In this document: one piece after another, positions 43,568 through 50,919 of the stretch
Layout of the letters: every line of letters starts with the position of its first letter
How positions within the stretch are numbered: the first letter of the stretch is position 1
NCBI RefSeq assembly: GCF_030063305.1
Contig: NZ_JASISV010000003.1
Location: 62,001 to 126,000, forward strand
Length of the DNA: 64,000 bases
Reading direction: 5' to 3'
Source: Salinibacterium sp. G-O1
GTDB taxonomy: Bacteria > Actinomycetota > Actinomycetes > Actinomycetales > Microbacteriaceae
Made by a program: the position numbers and the translations under genes
The notes under the pieces: model-generated
Told to the model about the DNA's origin: nothing
Database searches by the model: none
What the model saw: only the letters and a program-made list of their open reading frames with translations

Positions 43568-43665
43568 ATGGTTTTCCCTGGGGACGGTTTTGGCTTGTCG
43601 TCGCGCTGGTCGTCGGCGTCGCCGGAGTAGTCGGATTCACGCTGAAATTCCTCGAGGTCTTCTAA
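43564..43665 (+). CDS. 33-residue membrane peptide downstream of folD
   Basis: A short frame from GTG 43564, overlapping the folD stop by 4 nt, to TAA 43665. After a short [10 protein letters not shown] start comes one hydrophobic helix (about residues 11-26) and a KFLEVF end. Small membrane ORFs at this position are a recurrent feature I associate with actinobacterial folD operons. Coupling and composition support it; function unknown. Being so short, it could be spurious. Confidence 0.5.
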   Translation: MNGFPWGRFWLVVALVVGVAGVVGFTLKFLEVF

Positions 43666-43699
43666 GACCTGCCGCCGTCTGGTCGCTCCTACTGGCGCT

Positions 43700-43760
43700 T
43701 ACCTTCCGCCAGCTACCTTCGCCAGCTACCTTCGCCAGCTACCTTCCGCCGGCTACCTTC
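43700..43760. repeat. Tandem repeat, TACCTTC(C)GCCAGC unit
   Basis: Four full units of 13-14 bp and one partial unit, differing by one base. The last partial unit merges into the left arm of the following palindrome, whose CTTCCG start resembles the unit, so the array may have arisen by duplication at the palindrome edge. Confidence 0.75.
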
Positions 43761-43845
43761 CGAAATGACGGAGATCTCGGTCATCGAGACATCCATGCCC
43801 CCGGAACTACGGGGGCGGATGCTCGGACTTCCGTCATTTCGGAAG
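43757..43845. repeat. Palindromic element, divergent relative of family B
   Basis: Arms CTTCCGAAATGACGGA and TCCGTCATTTCGGAAG pair perfectly. The loop carries a second internal stem (CATCC-x3-CCCCC / GGGGG-x-GGATG). The arm CCGAAATGACGGAGATCTC aligns with CCAAATGAAGGAGATTTC of family B, with one insertion and two changes. Confidence 0.75.
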
Positions 43846-43917
43846 CACGCGGAAGCTTCTGAGTGGCCGCGCGTCACCCGTAGCCCACGCGGTGCGCGGT
43901 GTGCGGTGCGCCATTTT

Positions 43918-43966
43918 CGGGATGTCAGTTGCGACTGATGTCAGTCTGAACTGACATCCCGTTTTT
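43918..43966. terminator. Palindrome with T-run, likely bidirectional terminator
   Basis: Perfect 13-bp arms CGGGATGTCAGTT and AACTGACATCCCG around an 18-nt loop, followed by TTTTT on the plus strand; ATTTT precedes the left arm. It lies between the convergent folD operon and galK. It may also belong to the palindrome families. Confidence 0.6.
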
Positions 43967-44035
43967 GGGGCGCGGGTCGGGGAGGCGTGGCGAAACTTGG
44001 CGCCCGCGCCCGCGCTCGGCGCGGGATGCCGCGGC

Positions 44036-45196
44036 TCAGCGGTCGCGCTGGGCGCCGTTCGATGCCGTGACCGTGAACATGGTCGGCTGGCCGAAGCCGT
44101 GCTCGGCGAACGCGCCATCTATGGCCACCTGGATGCGTGAGATTCCGGATGACGGCACCAACGCGATCGCAGCACCGCCGAAACCGCCGCCGGTCATCCG
44201 CGCCCCGATCGCGCCATTCGCCTGCGCGGTCTCGACCGCGAGGTCAAGCTCCGGAACGCTGATCTCGAAGTCGTCGCGCATGGACAGATGCGAGGCATCC
44301 AGCAGGGCGCCGATAGCCGTCGGGCCCTCGGTGCGCAGAAGCTCCACCGTGTCGAGTACACGCTGGTTCTCGGTGATGACGTGCCGCACGCGGCGGAACG
44401 TCTCGTCGTCGAGGATGGCACGGGCTCTGGGCAGATCATCGACGCTGAGGTCGCGCAGGGATGTGACACCCATCGCGGCGGCACCCGTCTCGCACGACTC
44501 CCGTCGGGCCGAGTAGCCACCGGTCGCGTGGGAATGCTCCACCCCGGTGTCGATGATCAGCAGCTCGAGCCCGGCCTCGGTGAAGCCCAGCGGAACAAGC
44601 TCTGAGTCCAGGCTGCGGCAGTCGAGGAAAACGGCGTGATCGTCGCGGCCGAGCAGCGACGCTGACTGGTCCATGATGCCGGTCGGGGCGCCGACCGCCT
44701 TATTCTCGGCGAGCTGGCCCGCCTTCGCGAGAGTCGGCCGGTCGAGGCCAAGCTGCCACACCTCGTCCAGGGCGACCGCGACGGCGCTCTCGATGGCGGC
44801 CGACGATGACAGGCCAGCCCCCACGGGAACCGTCGACTCGATGTAGAGGTCGACCCCGGGCACGGCGGCAAGATCCGCACCGGCCTCGCCGAGAGCCCAG
44901 GCCACTCCCATCGGGTACGCCGACCAGCCCTCCAGGCGCGACGGGCTGAGATCGGCGAGCGGGATGCCCGCCATTTCGTCCGCGAACTCACTCGCCACAT
45001 TCATGACGGAGTCATCCCGCAGACCGAGCGCGACAACCGTGCGCCGGTTGATGGCAAACGGGAGCACGAAGCCCTCGTTGTAGTCGGTGTGCTCCCCGAT
45101 CAGGTTCACGCGGCCGGGCGCCGACCATATGCCCAGCGGGGCATATCCATGAATCTGTTCGAAGCCCTGCGTGACGTCGTCCCTGATGTCGCTCAT
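44036..45196 (-). CDS. galK: Galactokinase
   Basis: 386 residues, GHMP kinase. It phosphorylates galactose at C1 in the Leloir pathway. The galactokinase signature is GRVNLIGEHTDYNEGFVLP; the ATP loop is PVGAGLSSSAAIESA; the C-terminal GHMP motif is MTGGGFGGAAIAL. It overlaps galT by 4 nt (45193-45196) and is the second gene of the galT-galK unit. Confidence 0.96.
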   Translation of the reverse strand: MSDIRDDVTQGFEQIHGYAPLGIWSAPGRVNLIGEHTDYNEGFVLPFAINRRTVVALGLRDDSVMNVASEFADEMAGIPLADLSPSRLEGWSAYPMGVAWALGEAGADLAAVPGVDLYIESTVPVGAGLSSSAAIESAVAVALDEVWQLGLDRPTLAKAGQLAENKAVGAPTGIMDQSASLLGRDDHAVFLDCRSLDSELVPLGFTEAGLELLIIDTGVEHSHATGGYSARRESCETGAAAMGVTSLRDLSVDDLPRARAILDDETFRRVRHVITENQRVLDTVELLRTEGPTAIGALLDASHLSMRDDFEISVPELDLAVETAQANGAIGARMTGGGFGGAAIALVPSSGISRIQVAIDGAFAEHGFGQPTMFTVTASNGAQRDR

Positions 45197-46290
45197 ATGC
45201 GGCTGATGCCTTCCCTGATGAATGCGGCGGTCTGCTCGGGAAGAATGTCACCGATCCATGCGCCCATCGCGGCTTCCGAGCCAGCGAGGTACTTAAGTTT
45301 ACTTTCCGCACGCCGGGGGCTGGTGACCTGCAGCATGAGCCGGATGTCGTCGCGAGCGACGGTCACGGGTGCCTGGTGCCACGCAGCGATGTAGGGCGTG
45401 GGGGTGTCGTAAAGTGCGTCGATGCCCCGCAGAAGCGTGAGGTACAGCCCCGCGAGTTCGGTTCGCTCGGCATCGTTGGTCGCAGCGAAGTCAGGGATGT
45501 GGCGGTGCGGCAGCATGTGCACCTCGATCGGCCAGCGCGCCGCGAACGGCACAAACGCCGTCCAGTGCTCGCCTGCCAGCACGACGCGCGCGGAGCCGCG
45601 CTCGAAGTCGAGGATCGACTGGAACAGCCCCGGGCCGAACTTCTCGATCGACTCGATGACGCGTTGCGTGCGAGGCGTGATGTACGGGTAGGAGTAGATC
45701 TGGCCGTGCGGGTGACGCAAGGTAACGCCGATTTCCTCGCCGCGGTTCTCGAACGGGAACACCTGCTGCACCCCGGGGATGGCGCTGAGCGCTTCGGTGC
45801 GGTCGGCCCAGGCCTCGATGACGGTCCGGGCGCGAGACTCGGTCAGGGTGCCGAACGATCCCTCGTGCTCGGGGCTGAAACAGACGACTTCGCAGCGGCC
45901 GATGGAGGGCAACGTGCGTCCGAGACCGACCTCGTCCAGCAGCGCGGGGTCGAACGCCTCGTGGGATGGGCCGAACGAGGGGGAGCGGTTCTCGAACACG
46001 ACGACGTCGTAATTGCTCGGCACCTCCGACGGATTCGACGCTGTTGCCGGCGCGAGCGGGTCCTGGTCGGCGGGTGGAAGGAAGACGCGATTCTGGCGGG
46101 ATGCCGCGATCGAAACCCATTCGCCGGTCAGGGGATCCTGGCGCATGTTCGCCGTCGCCGGCCGCGGGTCGAGCGTGCGGGCATCCACAGCGCGGTCCTT
46201 CGGCAGCGTGGAGTCCGCATCGTCGTAGTAGATGAGGTCGCGACCATCGGCGAGCGTGGTCGGGTGGGAGGTGATTCCAGCCATGAGCAT
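45193..46290 (-). CDS. galT: Galactose-1-phosphate uridylyltransferase
   Basis: 365 residues. It swaps UMP between UDP-glucose and galactose-1-phosphate. The active-site HPHGQIYSYPYITPR has the HPH nucleophile, and FENRGEEIG precedes it. The CxxC zinc site seen in many GalT proteins is absent. An open frame extends far upstream, but it runs across the divergent regulator, so I place the start at ATG 46290 (ATG 46284 also possible). TATCGT lies 6 nt before 46290 and overlaps the gal operator, so repressor binding would block transcription directly. Confidence 0.92.
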   Translation of the reverse strand: MLMAGITSHPTTLADGRDLIYYDDADSTLPKDRAVDARTLDPRPATANMRQDPLTGEWVSIAASRQNRVFLPPADQDPLAPATASNPSEVPSNYDVVVFENRSPSFGPSHEAFDPALLDEVGLGRTLPSIGRCEVVCFSPEHEGSFGTLTESRARTVIEAWADRTEALSAIPGVQQVFPFENRGEEIGVTLRHPHGQIYSYPYITPRTQRVIESIEKFGPGLFQSILDFERGSARVVLAGEHWTAFVPFAARWPIEVHMLPHRHIPDFAATNDAERTELAGLYLTLLRGIDALYDTPTPYIAAWHQAPVTVARDDIRLMLQVTSPRRAESKLKYLAGSEAAMGAWIGDILPEQTAAFIREGISRI

Positions 46291-46296
46291 GGCATT

Positions 46297-46302
46297 ACGA
46301 TA
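46297..46302 (-). promoter_or_regulatory. Putative -10 of galT-galK (leaderless type), overlapping the operator
   Basis: TATCGT on the minus strand, 6 nt before ATG 46290. It overlaps the first 5 bp of the 28-bp palindrome. Confidence 0.45.
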
Positions 46303-46325
46303 TCGAAAGTACGCTTTCGATATCG
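46298..46325. promoter_or_regulatory. Palindromic operator of the gal cluster
   Basis: Perfect 12-bp arms CGATATCGAAAG and CTTTCGATATCG around TACG, centred between the divergent galT and DeoR-family genes. It is the obvious binding site for the adjacent DeoR protein, controlling both directions. Confidence 0.8.
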
Positions 46326-46338
46326 GAGATAATCGTAA

Positions 46339-47127
46339 ATGGCACTCTCGGCAACAGCACGGCGGCAGGAACTGGATCGGCTGGTCTCTCAGCGCGGGTT
46401 TGTGCGGGTCACAGACGCCAGCATCGAGCTCGGCGTGAGCGAAGTGACGGTGCGCGGCGACCTCAGCGCGCTCGAGCGGCGCGGCCGGCTTACCCGGGTG
46501 CACGGCGGCGCCATGCCGACCGGGGCTGCCGAACCAACGCTCGAGTCGGCGCTTGACCGCGACCGCGCCGCCAAGATCGCGATCGGTCAGGCCGCGGCGA
46601 GGCTGGTGTCGAGCGGGGACAGCATTTACGTCGACGCCGGCAGCACCTCGATGGCGCTCGCGATCGCGTTGGTCGACCGGCGCGACCTCCACGACGTTGT
46701 CGTCGTGACGAGCGGACTCACCATCGCGCTGGCCCTCGAACCGGCGATCCCGCGCCTGACGGTGATCGTGACCGGCGGCACGCTCAGGCCGCTGCAGCAC
46801 TCCCTGGTGAGCCCGTTCGCGGCCCCGATGCTCGACACTCTCACGCTCGACATTGCCTTCATCGGCTGCAACGGCGTGCACCCGATCGAGGGCGTGACGA
46901 ACATCAACATGGCGGAGGCCGAGATCAAGTCGCGGGTGCTCGCGCGCTCGCGCCGTGGCATCCTGCTGGCGGATGCCACGAAGCTGGGCCGCACGGCACT
47001 GGCCGCGATCGGCGGCATCAGCGACTTCCACACCCTCGTAACCGCGGGTACGGCACCCGGCACCGTGGTGGCCGACCTGCGCGCGGCTGGGATGACCGTC
47101 GTCGACGCCGATAAGCTGTCGGCGTGA
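46339..47127 (+). CDS. DeoR-family transcriptional regulator of galactose genes
   Basis: 262 residues. The N-terminal HTH has RRQELDRLVSQRGFVRV and ELGVSEVTVRGDLSALERRGRLTRVHGGAM, the DeoR signature. The C-terminal DeoRC sugar-phosphate sensor has VDAGSTSMALA, VVTSGLTIAL and DIAFIGCNGV. Divergent from galT-galK and overlapping galM by 4 nt, so it most likely represses the cluster through the palindrome at 46298-46325 until a galactose phosphate binds. Confidence 0.92.
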   Translation: MALSATARRQELDRLVSQRGFVRVTDASIELGVSEVTVRGDLSALERRGRLTRVHGGAMPTGAAEPTLESALDRDRAAKIAIGQAAARLVSSGDSIYVDAGSTSMALAIALVDRRDLHDVVVVTSGLTIALALEPAIPRLTVIVTGGTLRPLQHSLVSPFAAPMLDTLTLDIAFIGCNGVHPIEGVTNINMAEAEIKSRVLARSRRGILLADATKLGRTALAAIGGISDFHTLVTAGTAPGTVVADLRAAGMTVVDADKLSA

Positions 47128-48044
47128 ATCAGCTACAGACCCCACCCACCGGCGAACAGTTCGAGATCACCCGCGAGGGAGCGACAGCGATCATCACCGA
47201 ACTCGCTGCCTCGCTGAGGTATTTCTCGATCGACGGCACGGAGGTAGTCGAGGCGTACGCGGAGGATGCCCTGCCGTCGTTCGCGGCCGGCATTGTGCTG
47301 GTGCCGTGGCCCAACCGCATCGAGGACGGTGTCTGGTCCCTCGACGGGAAGCAGCTGCAGCTCGATATCACCGAGGTCGACAAGAACAACGCGATCCACG
47401 GGCTGCTGCGTAACACCGGCTATCGCCAGCTCGAACGCACCGAGGGGGCGGTGACGCTCGGCGCGACCGTGCACCCGCAGCACGGATACCCGTTCCACCT
47501 CGAGACGACCGTCAGGTACGAACTGGTTGACGGCGGAATGGATGTCACGCACACCATCAAGAACCTGTCGGCCGCGAAAGCGCCGGTTGCGGTCGGAACC
47601 CACCCGTTCTTCAAGATCGGCGATGTTCCCATCGAGCAGCTCGAGCTGACGGTGCACGCCTCCACCTACCTCGAACTGGATGCCAGACTCCTCCCGGTCG
47701 CGGAGCACCAGGTCGACGGCACCAGTTTCGACTTTCGCGAGCCGAAACTCGTCGGCGACCGAATTTTCGACAACGCGTTCGGGGCGGTTAAGACCGTGCA
47801 CGGCGCCAGCGCAGAGCTGCGCGCCCCGGACGGCCGAACCGTTCGCCTGCTCCAGGACGACTCGCACCCCTACGTGCAGGTGTTCACCACCCCGAAATTC
47901 GCGAAGGTCAGCGGCTCTGGCCTCGCCATCGCACTCGAGCCGATGACGGCAGCGCCGAACGCCTTCAACTCGGGAGACGGCCTGCGCTGGGTTGAGCCCG
48001 GCGCGACCTGGACGCTCGGCTGGGGCATCCGGTATTCGGCCTAG
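47124..48044 (+). CDS. galM: Aldose 1-epimerase family protein (galactose mutarotase)
   Basis: 306 residues. It interconverts alpha and beta anomers of galactose or glucose. Expected catalytic residues are His in NAIHGLLRN and VGTHPFFK, and Glu in ALEPMTAAPNAFN. LVPWPNRIEDG is the substrate arginine box. It starts with GTG overlapping the DeoR stop (GTGA). No GalE is in the cluster; the epimerase at 1794 could serve, but that is speculation. Confidence 0.9.
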   Translation: MNQLQTPPTGEQFEITREGATAIITELAASLRYFSIDGTEVVEAYAEDALPSFAAGIVLVPWPNRIEDGVWSLDGKQLQLDITEVDKNNAIHGLLRNTGYRQLERTEGAVTLGATVHPQHGYPFHLETTVRYELVDGGMDVTHTIKNLSAAKAPVAVGTHPFFKIGDVPIEQLELTVHASTYLELDARLLPVAEHQVDGTSFDFREPKLVGDRIFDNAFGAVKTVHGASAELRAPDGRTVRLLQDDSHPYVQVFTTPKFAKVSGSGLAIALEPMTAAPNAFNSGDGLRWVEPGATWTLGWGIRYSA

Positions 48045-48047
48045 GCG

Positions 48048-49115
48048 ATGACGACGACCTCACGGCGCCCGTCTGACATCCGGCGCTGGCGCAGGTACCT
48101 CGCTGCGGAACGCGCGGAGGCCGCCGTGTACCGCGACCTCGCCTCGCGCCGGACGGGCGAGGAGCGCGACATCCTGCTGGCGCTCGCCGATGCGGAGGGG
48201 CGACACGAGCAGCACTGGCTCACGCTGCTCGGTGACGACGTCGGCAACCGCAAAACCGGCGACCCCCGCACCCGGCTGCTCGGGTTTTTCGCCAGACGCT
48301 TCGGGTCTGTCTTTGTGCTGGCGCTCGCGCAACGGGCCGAGTCACGCTCGCCCTACGAGGGCGACGACGATGCGACGGATGCGATGGCGGCGGATGAGCG
48401 CATCCACGAGGAGGTCGTCAGGGCACTTGCGGCCCGCGGTCGTCGGCGGCTTTCCGGCACGTTCCGGGCCGCCGTGTTCGGGGCGAACGACGGGCTCGTC
48501 TCCAACCTCGCGCTCGTGGTCGGGATCAGTGCCGCGGGAGTCGACAATCGCATAGTGCTGCTAACCGGGATTGCCGGCCTCCTGGCCGGGGCATTGTCGA
48601 TGGCTGCCGGCGAATACGTGTCGGTGCGCTCGCAGCGAGAGTTGCTCGACGCCACCACAGAAAATCCTCGGGCCGGGGAGTCCGTGCGGTTCCTCGACGT
48701 CGATGCCAACGAGCTCGCACTCGTGTACCGGGCCAGGGGGATGACGGAAGTCGAGGCGAACATAAAGGCGCAGGAGCTGCTTGCGAGCAGCGACTCGACA
48801 CCGACACCGACCCTGCGACCGCAGGAGCACGAGGCCGTCGGTTCCGCCTTCGGCGCCGCGCGCTCGAGCTTCTTCTTCTTCGCCTCCGGCGCGGTCATCC
48901 CGGTGTTGCCATACCTGTTTGGTGCCGAGGGCCTGCCTGCCGTGATCATCGCGGCCGTGCTGGTGGGGCTGGCGTTGCTCGGCACCGGTGCAATCGTGGG
49001 ACTGCTGGCCGGGGCATCCCCCCTCAAGCGCGCGGTGCGACAACTGGCGATCGGCTTCGGCGCGGCCGGCGTCACCTACCTGCTCGGCCTTCTTTTCGGT
49101 GTGAGTGCAGGCTAG
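48048..49115 (+). CDS. Ferritin-like/rubrerythrin domain fused to VIT1/CCC1 iron-manganese transporter
   Basis: 355 residues. The first 130 form a ferritin-like helical bundle with ExxH-type metal ligands (LAAERAEAAVYRDLA, DAEGRHEQHW, ADERIHEEVVRAL). The remainder is a VIT1/CCC1 transporter (GANDGLVSNLALVVGI, AGEYVSVRSQRELL, then three C-terminal helices). The fusion is a known class, in which the soluble domain probably loads Fe2+ or Mn2+ for export. It starts 3 nt after galM but has no metabolic link to it. Confidence 0.88.
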   Translation: MTTTSRRPSDIRRWRRYLAAERAEAAVYRDLASRRTGEERDILLALADAEGRHEQHWLTLLGDDVGNRKTGDPRTRLLGFFARRFGSVFVLALAQRAESRSPYEGDDDATDAMAADERIHEEVVRALAARGRRRLSGTFRAAVFGANDGLVSNLALVVGISAAGVDNRIVLLTGIAGLLAGALSMAAGEYVSVRSQRELLDATTENPRAGESVRFLDVDANELALVYRARGMTEVEANIKAQELLASSDSTPTPTLRPQEHEAVGSAFGAARSSFFFFASGAVIPVLPYLFGAEGLPAVIIAAVLVGLALLGTGAIVGLLAGASPLKRAVRQLAIGFGAAGVTYLLGLLFGVSAG

Positions 49116-49120
49116 CCGCG

Positions 49121-49126
49121 CATAAT
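49121..49126 (+). promoter_or_regulatory. Putative -10 of the 49133 gene (leaderless type)
   Basis: CATAAT, 6 nt before ATG 49133. A GAAGG sequence in the gap could also act as a ribosome site. Confidence 0.35.
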
Positions 49127-49132
49127 CGAAGG

Positions 49133-49546
49133 ATGATCTCGACTTCGCTTGCCCGTGCCCTCCGCGATTCCGGACTGACGTGGCGCCCCAGCGCGGGTGA
49201 CGCCTTTCGCATCGACAGGGTCGAAGCGGACGACGAGGTCTACATCCTCAGCGATATGACCGTCGAAGCCCACGACTACGGCACCGGCGTCATTCTGGGT
49301 TTCAACGGCACGACCGAGTGGGCGCTCGATTCTGTTGCCCTCGAGGATGCGTTGTGGATGCCGCACGAACACCAACTCCGACAGTTTCTGGCGGGCACTT
49401 TCCGCTCGCTGACCGCCACCGCGGGCCCGGTCGTCGAGATCGAAATCGAGGGAAAAACGCATAGTTTCGGGTCGGATGACGCGGCGAACGCCTATGCGCG
49501 CGCGGCACTCTACCTCCTCGACTCTCTCGCTGTACAGGGGCCGTGA
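49133..49546 (+). CDS. Conserved small protein, unknown function
   Basis: 137 residues, soluble and acidic. The order SGLTWRPSAGDAFRID ... GVILGFNGTTEWALDSVALEDALWMP looks like a protein widely kept in Microbacteriaceae and sometimes mislabelled as a pilus-assembly (CpaE) protein; I see no CpaE ATPase motif in it. No catalytic pattern is evident. Confidence 0.7.
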   Translation: MISTSLARALRDSGLTWRPSAGDAFRIDRVEADDEVYILSDMTVEAHDYGTGVILGFNGTTEWALDSVALEDALWMPHEHQLRQFLAGTFRSLTATAGPVVEIEIEGKTHSFGSDDAANAYARAALYLLDSLAVQGP

Positions 49547-49632
49547 TCATTCCGCGTTCGCGGGTAGGTTTCTGAGGGATCGCAACGTGGCGCTCACGTT
49601 CAGATAATTCCGCTCATGAATAGGAGTTCGAT

Positions 49633-49845
49633 ATGCGCCCCCAATACCTCATCGTCGCCGTCGTCGCTTTTGCCGCGTACGTGCTCGGCGCCAAAGCAGG
49701 CGAGAGCCGCTACAACGAGATCAAAAAGGCTGCTACTCGCTACTGGAACGACCCCCAGGTGAAGAAGGCGCGCGCGAAGGCCAAGAAGGCTCGCGACAAG
49801 GCCAGGAAAGCGACGAGCAAACACATCAACTCATTGTCTCGCTGA
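49633..49845 (+). CDS. Small membrane-anchored basic protein
   Basis: 70 residues. One N-terminal helix (about 4-22) is followed by a lysine-rich amphipathic stretch (KKARAKAKKARDKARKATSK) that could bind nucleic acid or membrane. It resembles the short YtxH-like proteins. GGAG lies 8 nt before its ATG. It overlaps the next gene by 1 nt (TGATG), so the two are co-translated. Confidence 0.7.
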   Translation: MRPQYLIVAVVAFAAYVLGAKAGESRYNEIKKAATRYWNDPQVKKARAKAKKARDKARKATSKHINSLSR

Positions 49846-50129
49846 TGACATCACGGTCGGCTGAGGTCCCGCGGCGTCTGATGCGCGCGGTCGCGTCTGG
49901 TGACGTCGCGGCGTTCTCCCGCCTGTACGACCTTCTCTGCGTTGCGACGTATTCGATTTTCCGACAGCACTTTCCCGTGCAGGAGCATGCCGATCTCGCC
50001 ATGAACGACATGTGGATCTCCGTGTGGAGGAATGCACGCGCGCTCCACAGCCAGCCCGGAACGACAACGGACAAGATCATCGCGGCCGCCGAGGCTCGGG
50101 CCAGAGTGTCGATGGCTCCCGCCGCCTGA
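49845..50129 (+). CDS. Sigma-70 region-2-like protein without region 4
   Basis: 94 residues. RRLMRAVASGDVAAFSRLYDLL and NDMWISVWRNARALHS fit the region 2 fold of ECF-type sigma factors (an acidic DxxQE-like stretch would be expected and is only partly visible). There is no region 4 helix-turn-helix; the frame ends after MAPAA. It may be a domain relic, or a partner that binds core polymerase or an anti-sigma factor. It is coupled to the 70-residue membrane protein upstream. Confidence 0.55.
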   Translation: MTSRSAEVPRRLMRAVASGDVAAFSRLYDLLCVATYSIFRQHFPVQEHADLAMNDMWISVWRNARALHSQPGTTTDKIIAAAEARARVSMAPAA

Positions 50130-50145
50130 GGCCCGTCCTCGGGCC
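50130..50145. terminator. Short hairpin between convergent genes
   Basis: GGCCCG and CGGGCC around TCCT, directly after the stop at 50129 and 4 nt before the stop of the convergent gene. No T-run. Confidence 0.35.
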
Positions 50146-50148
50146 GCG

Positions 50149-50832
50149 CTAGCGCAGCGCGTTTAGGGTGTCGACGATAGCGAAAATGCCTTTTCGGTCG
50201 AACGAACCCTCAACGCCAAACGCCGCATGACCCACGCGGACGAGGAGCGGATCGGGGAAGGGGCGCACGTCCACCGATGCACCGTTCCGTGGGCGCCCCG
50301 CAGCCGACGTAAATGACACCGCCGAGACCTCCCCGATTTCCGACCACTCGATCAGGATGAGTTCCCGAGGCCGAAATCCGCCCGACCACACCGCGATACC
50401 GCGAGAGTCGACGACGGATACGGTCCAGCCTTCCGGCACGTTCGCGGTGTTGTCTTTGCGGTGCTGGTAGGTCTGGAGGTTGGGGTGGCCGGTGGTCTCG
50501 CGCAGAGCCATAAAGACCAGAGCGTCCGGCCGGGAGCGCCGCAACCGGGCGACCGCCAGACCCCGTAGCAGTGGCCCTCCACTCAGCCCGAGTAGCAGGA
50601 ATGCCGCGCCGACGGTGGCGAGGGTCAGCGACGCATTCCACTGCTCATGAATCGTCGTCAGGATCACGCTGCCGCCCGCGAGGATCAGGCCCAACGCAGC
50701 CACGGTCGACGCGGCGATCGCGGCGGAACGCGCAGCGCGTCGCGCGCGTGCGGCTTTCAGCCTCGATGGGATGTCCTCGTGAGAGGTCGCGTCCACCTCG
50801 CGGATGAGGTGGACGATGTTGTGGCCACTCAT
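50149..50832 (-). CDS. Membrane protein with two helices and a C-terminal soluble domain, unknown
   Basis: 227 residues. A basic N-terminus rich in Arg and Ala (RLKAARARRAARSAA) is followed by two hydrophobic helices (about 35-60 and 68-88) and a roughly 130-residue soluble domain. I do not recognise the domain. AAGGGAA lies before the ATG. Convergent with the sigma-like gene. Confidence 0.65.
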   Translation of the reverse strand: MSGHNIVHLIREVDATSHEDIPSRLKAARARRAARSAAIAASTVAALGLILAGGSVILTTIHEQWNASLTLATVGAAFLLLGLSGGPLLRGLAVARLRRSRPDALVFMALRETTGHPNLQTYQHRKDNTANVPEGWTVSVVDSRGIAVWSGGFRPRELILIEWSEIGEVSAVSFTSAAGRPRNGASVDVRPFPDPLLVRVGHAAFGVEGSFDRKGIFAIVDTLNALR

Positions 50833-50919
50833 TCGTGTTCCCTTACCGGTCCGGTTGTCACATAACGACAGTCACGATGATGGACTACCGGAGCCCGGTT
50901 GTGGGGAGCCTCGCCATCT

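Larger units (their letters stand above)
43666..44035. other. 370-bp non-coding interval between convergent folD and galK
   Basis: No gene seen. It contains a 13-14-bp tandem repeat (43700-43760), a large palindrome related to family B (43757-43845) and a terminator-like palindrome (43918-43966). Confidence 0.75.

Noticed and set aside
46291-47145. Upstream extension of galT to 650 codons
   Set aside because: It would run antisense through the DeoR regulator and over the operator; the GalT family starts near 46290.
49133-49546. Pilus-assembly protein CpaE
   Set aside because: The 137-residue protein has no Walker or receiver motif; the label would be unsupported.
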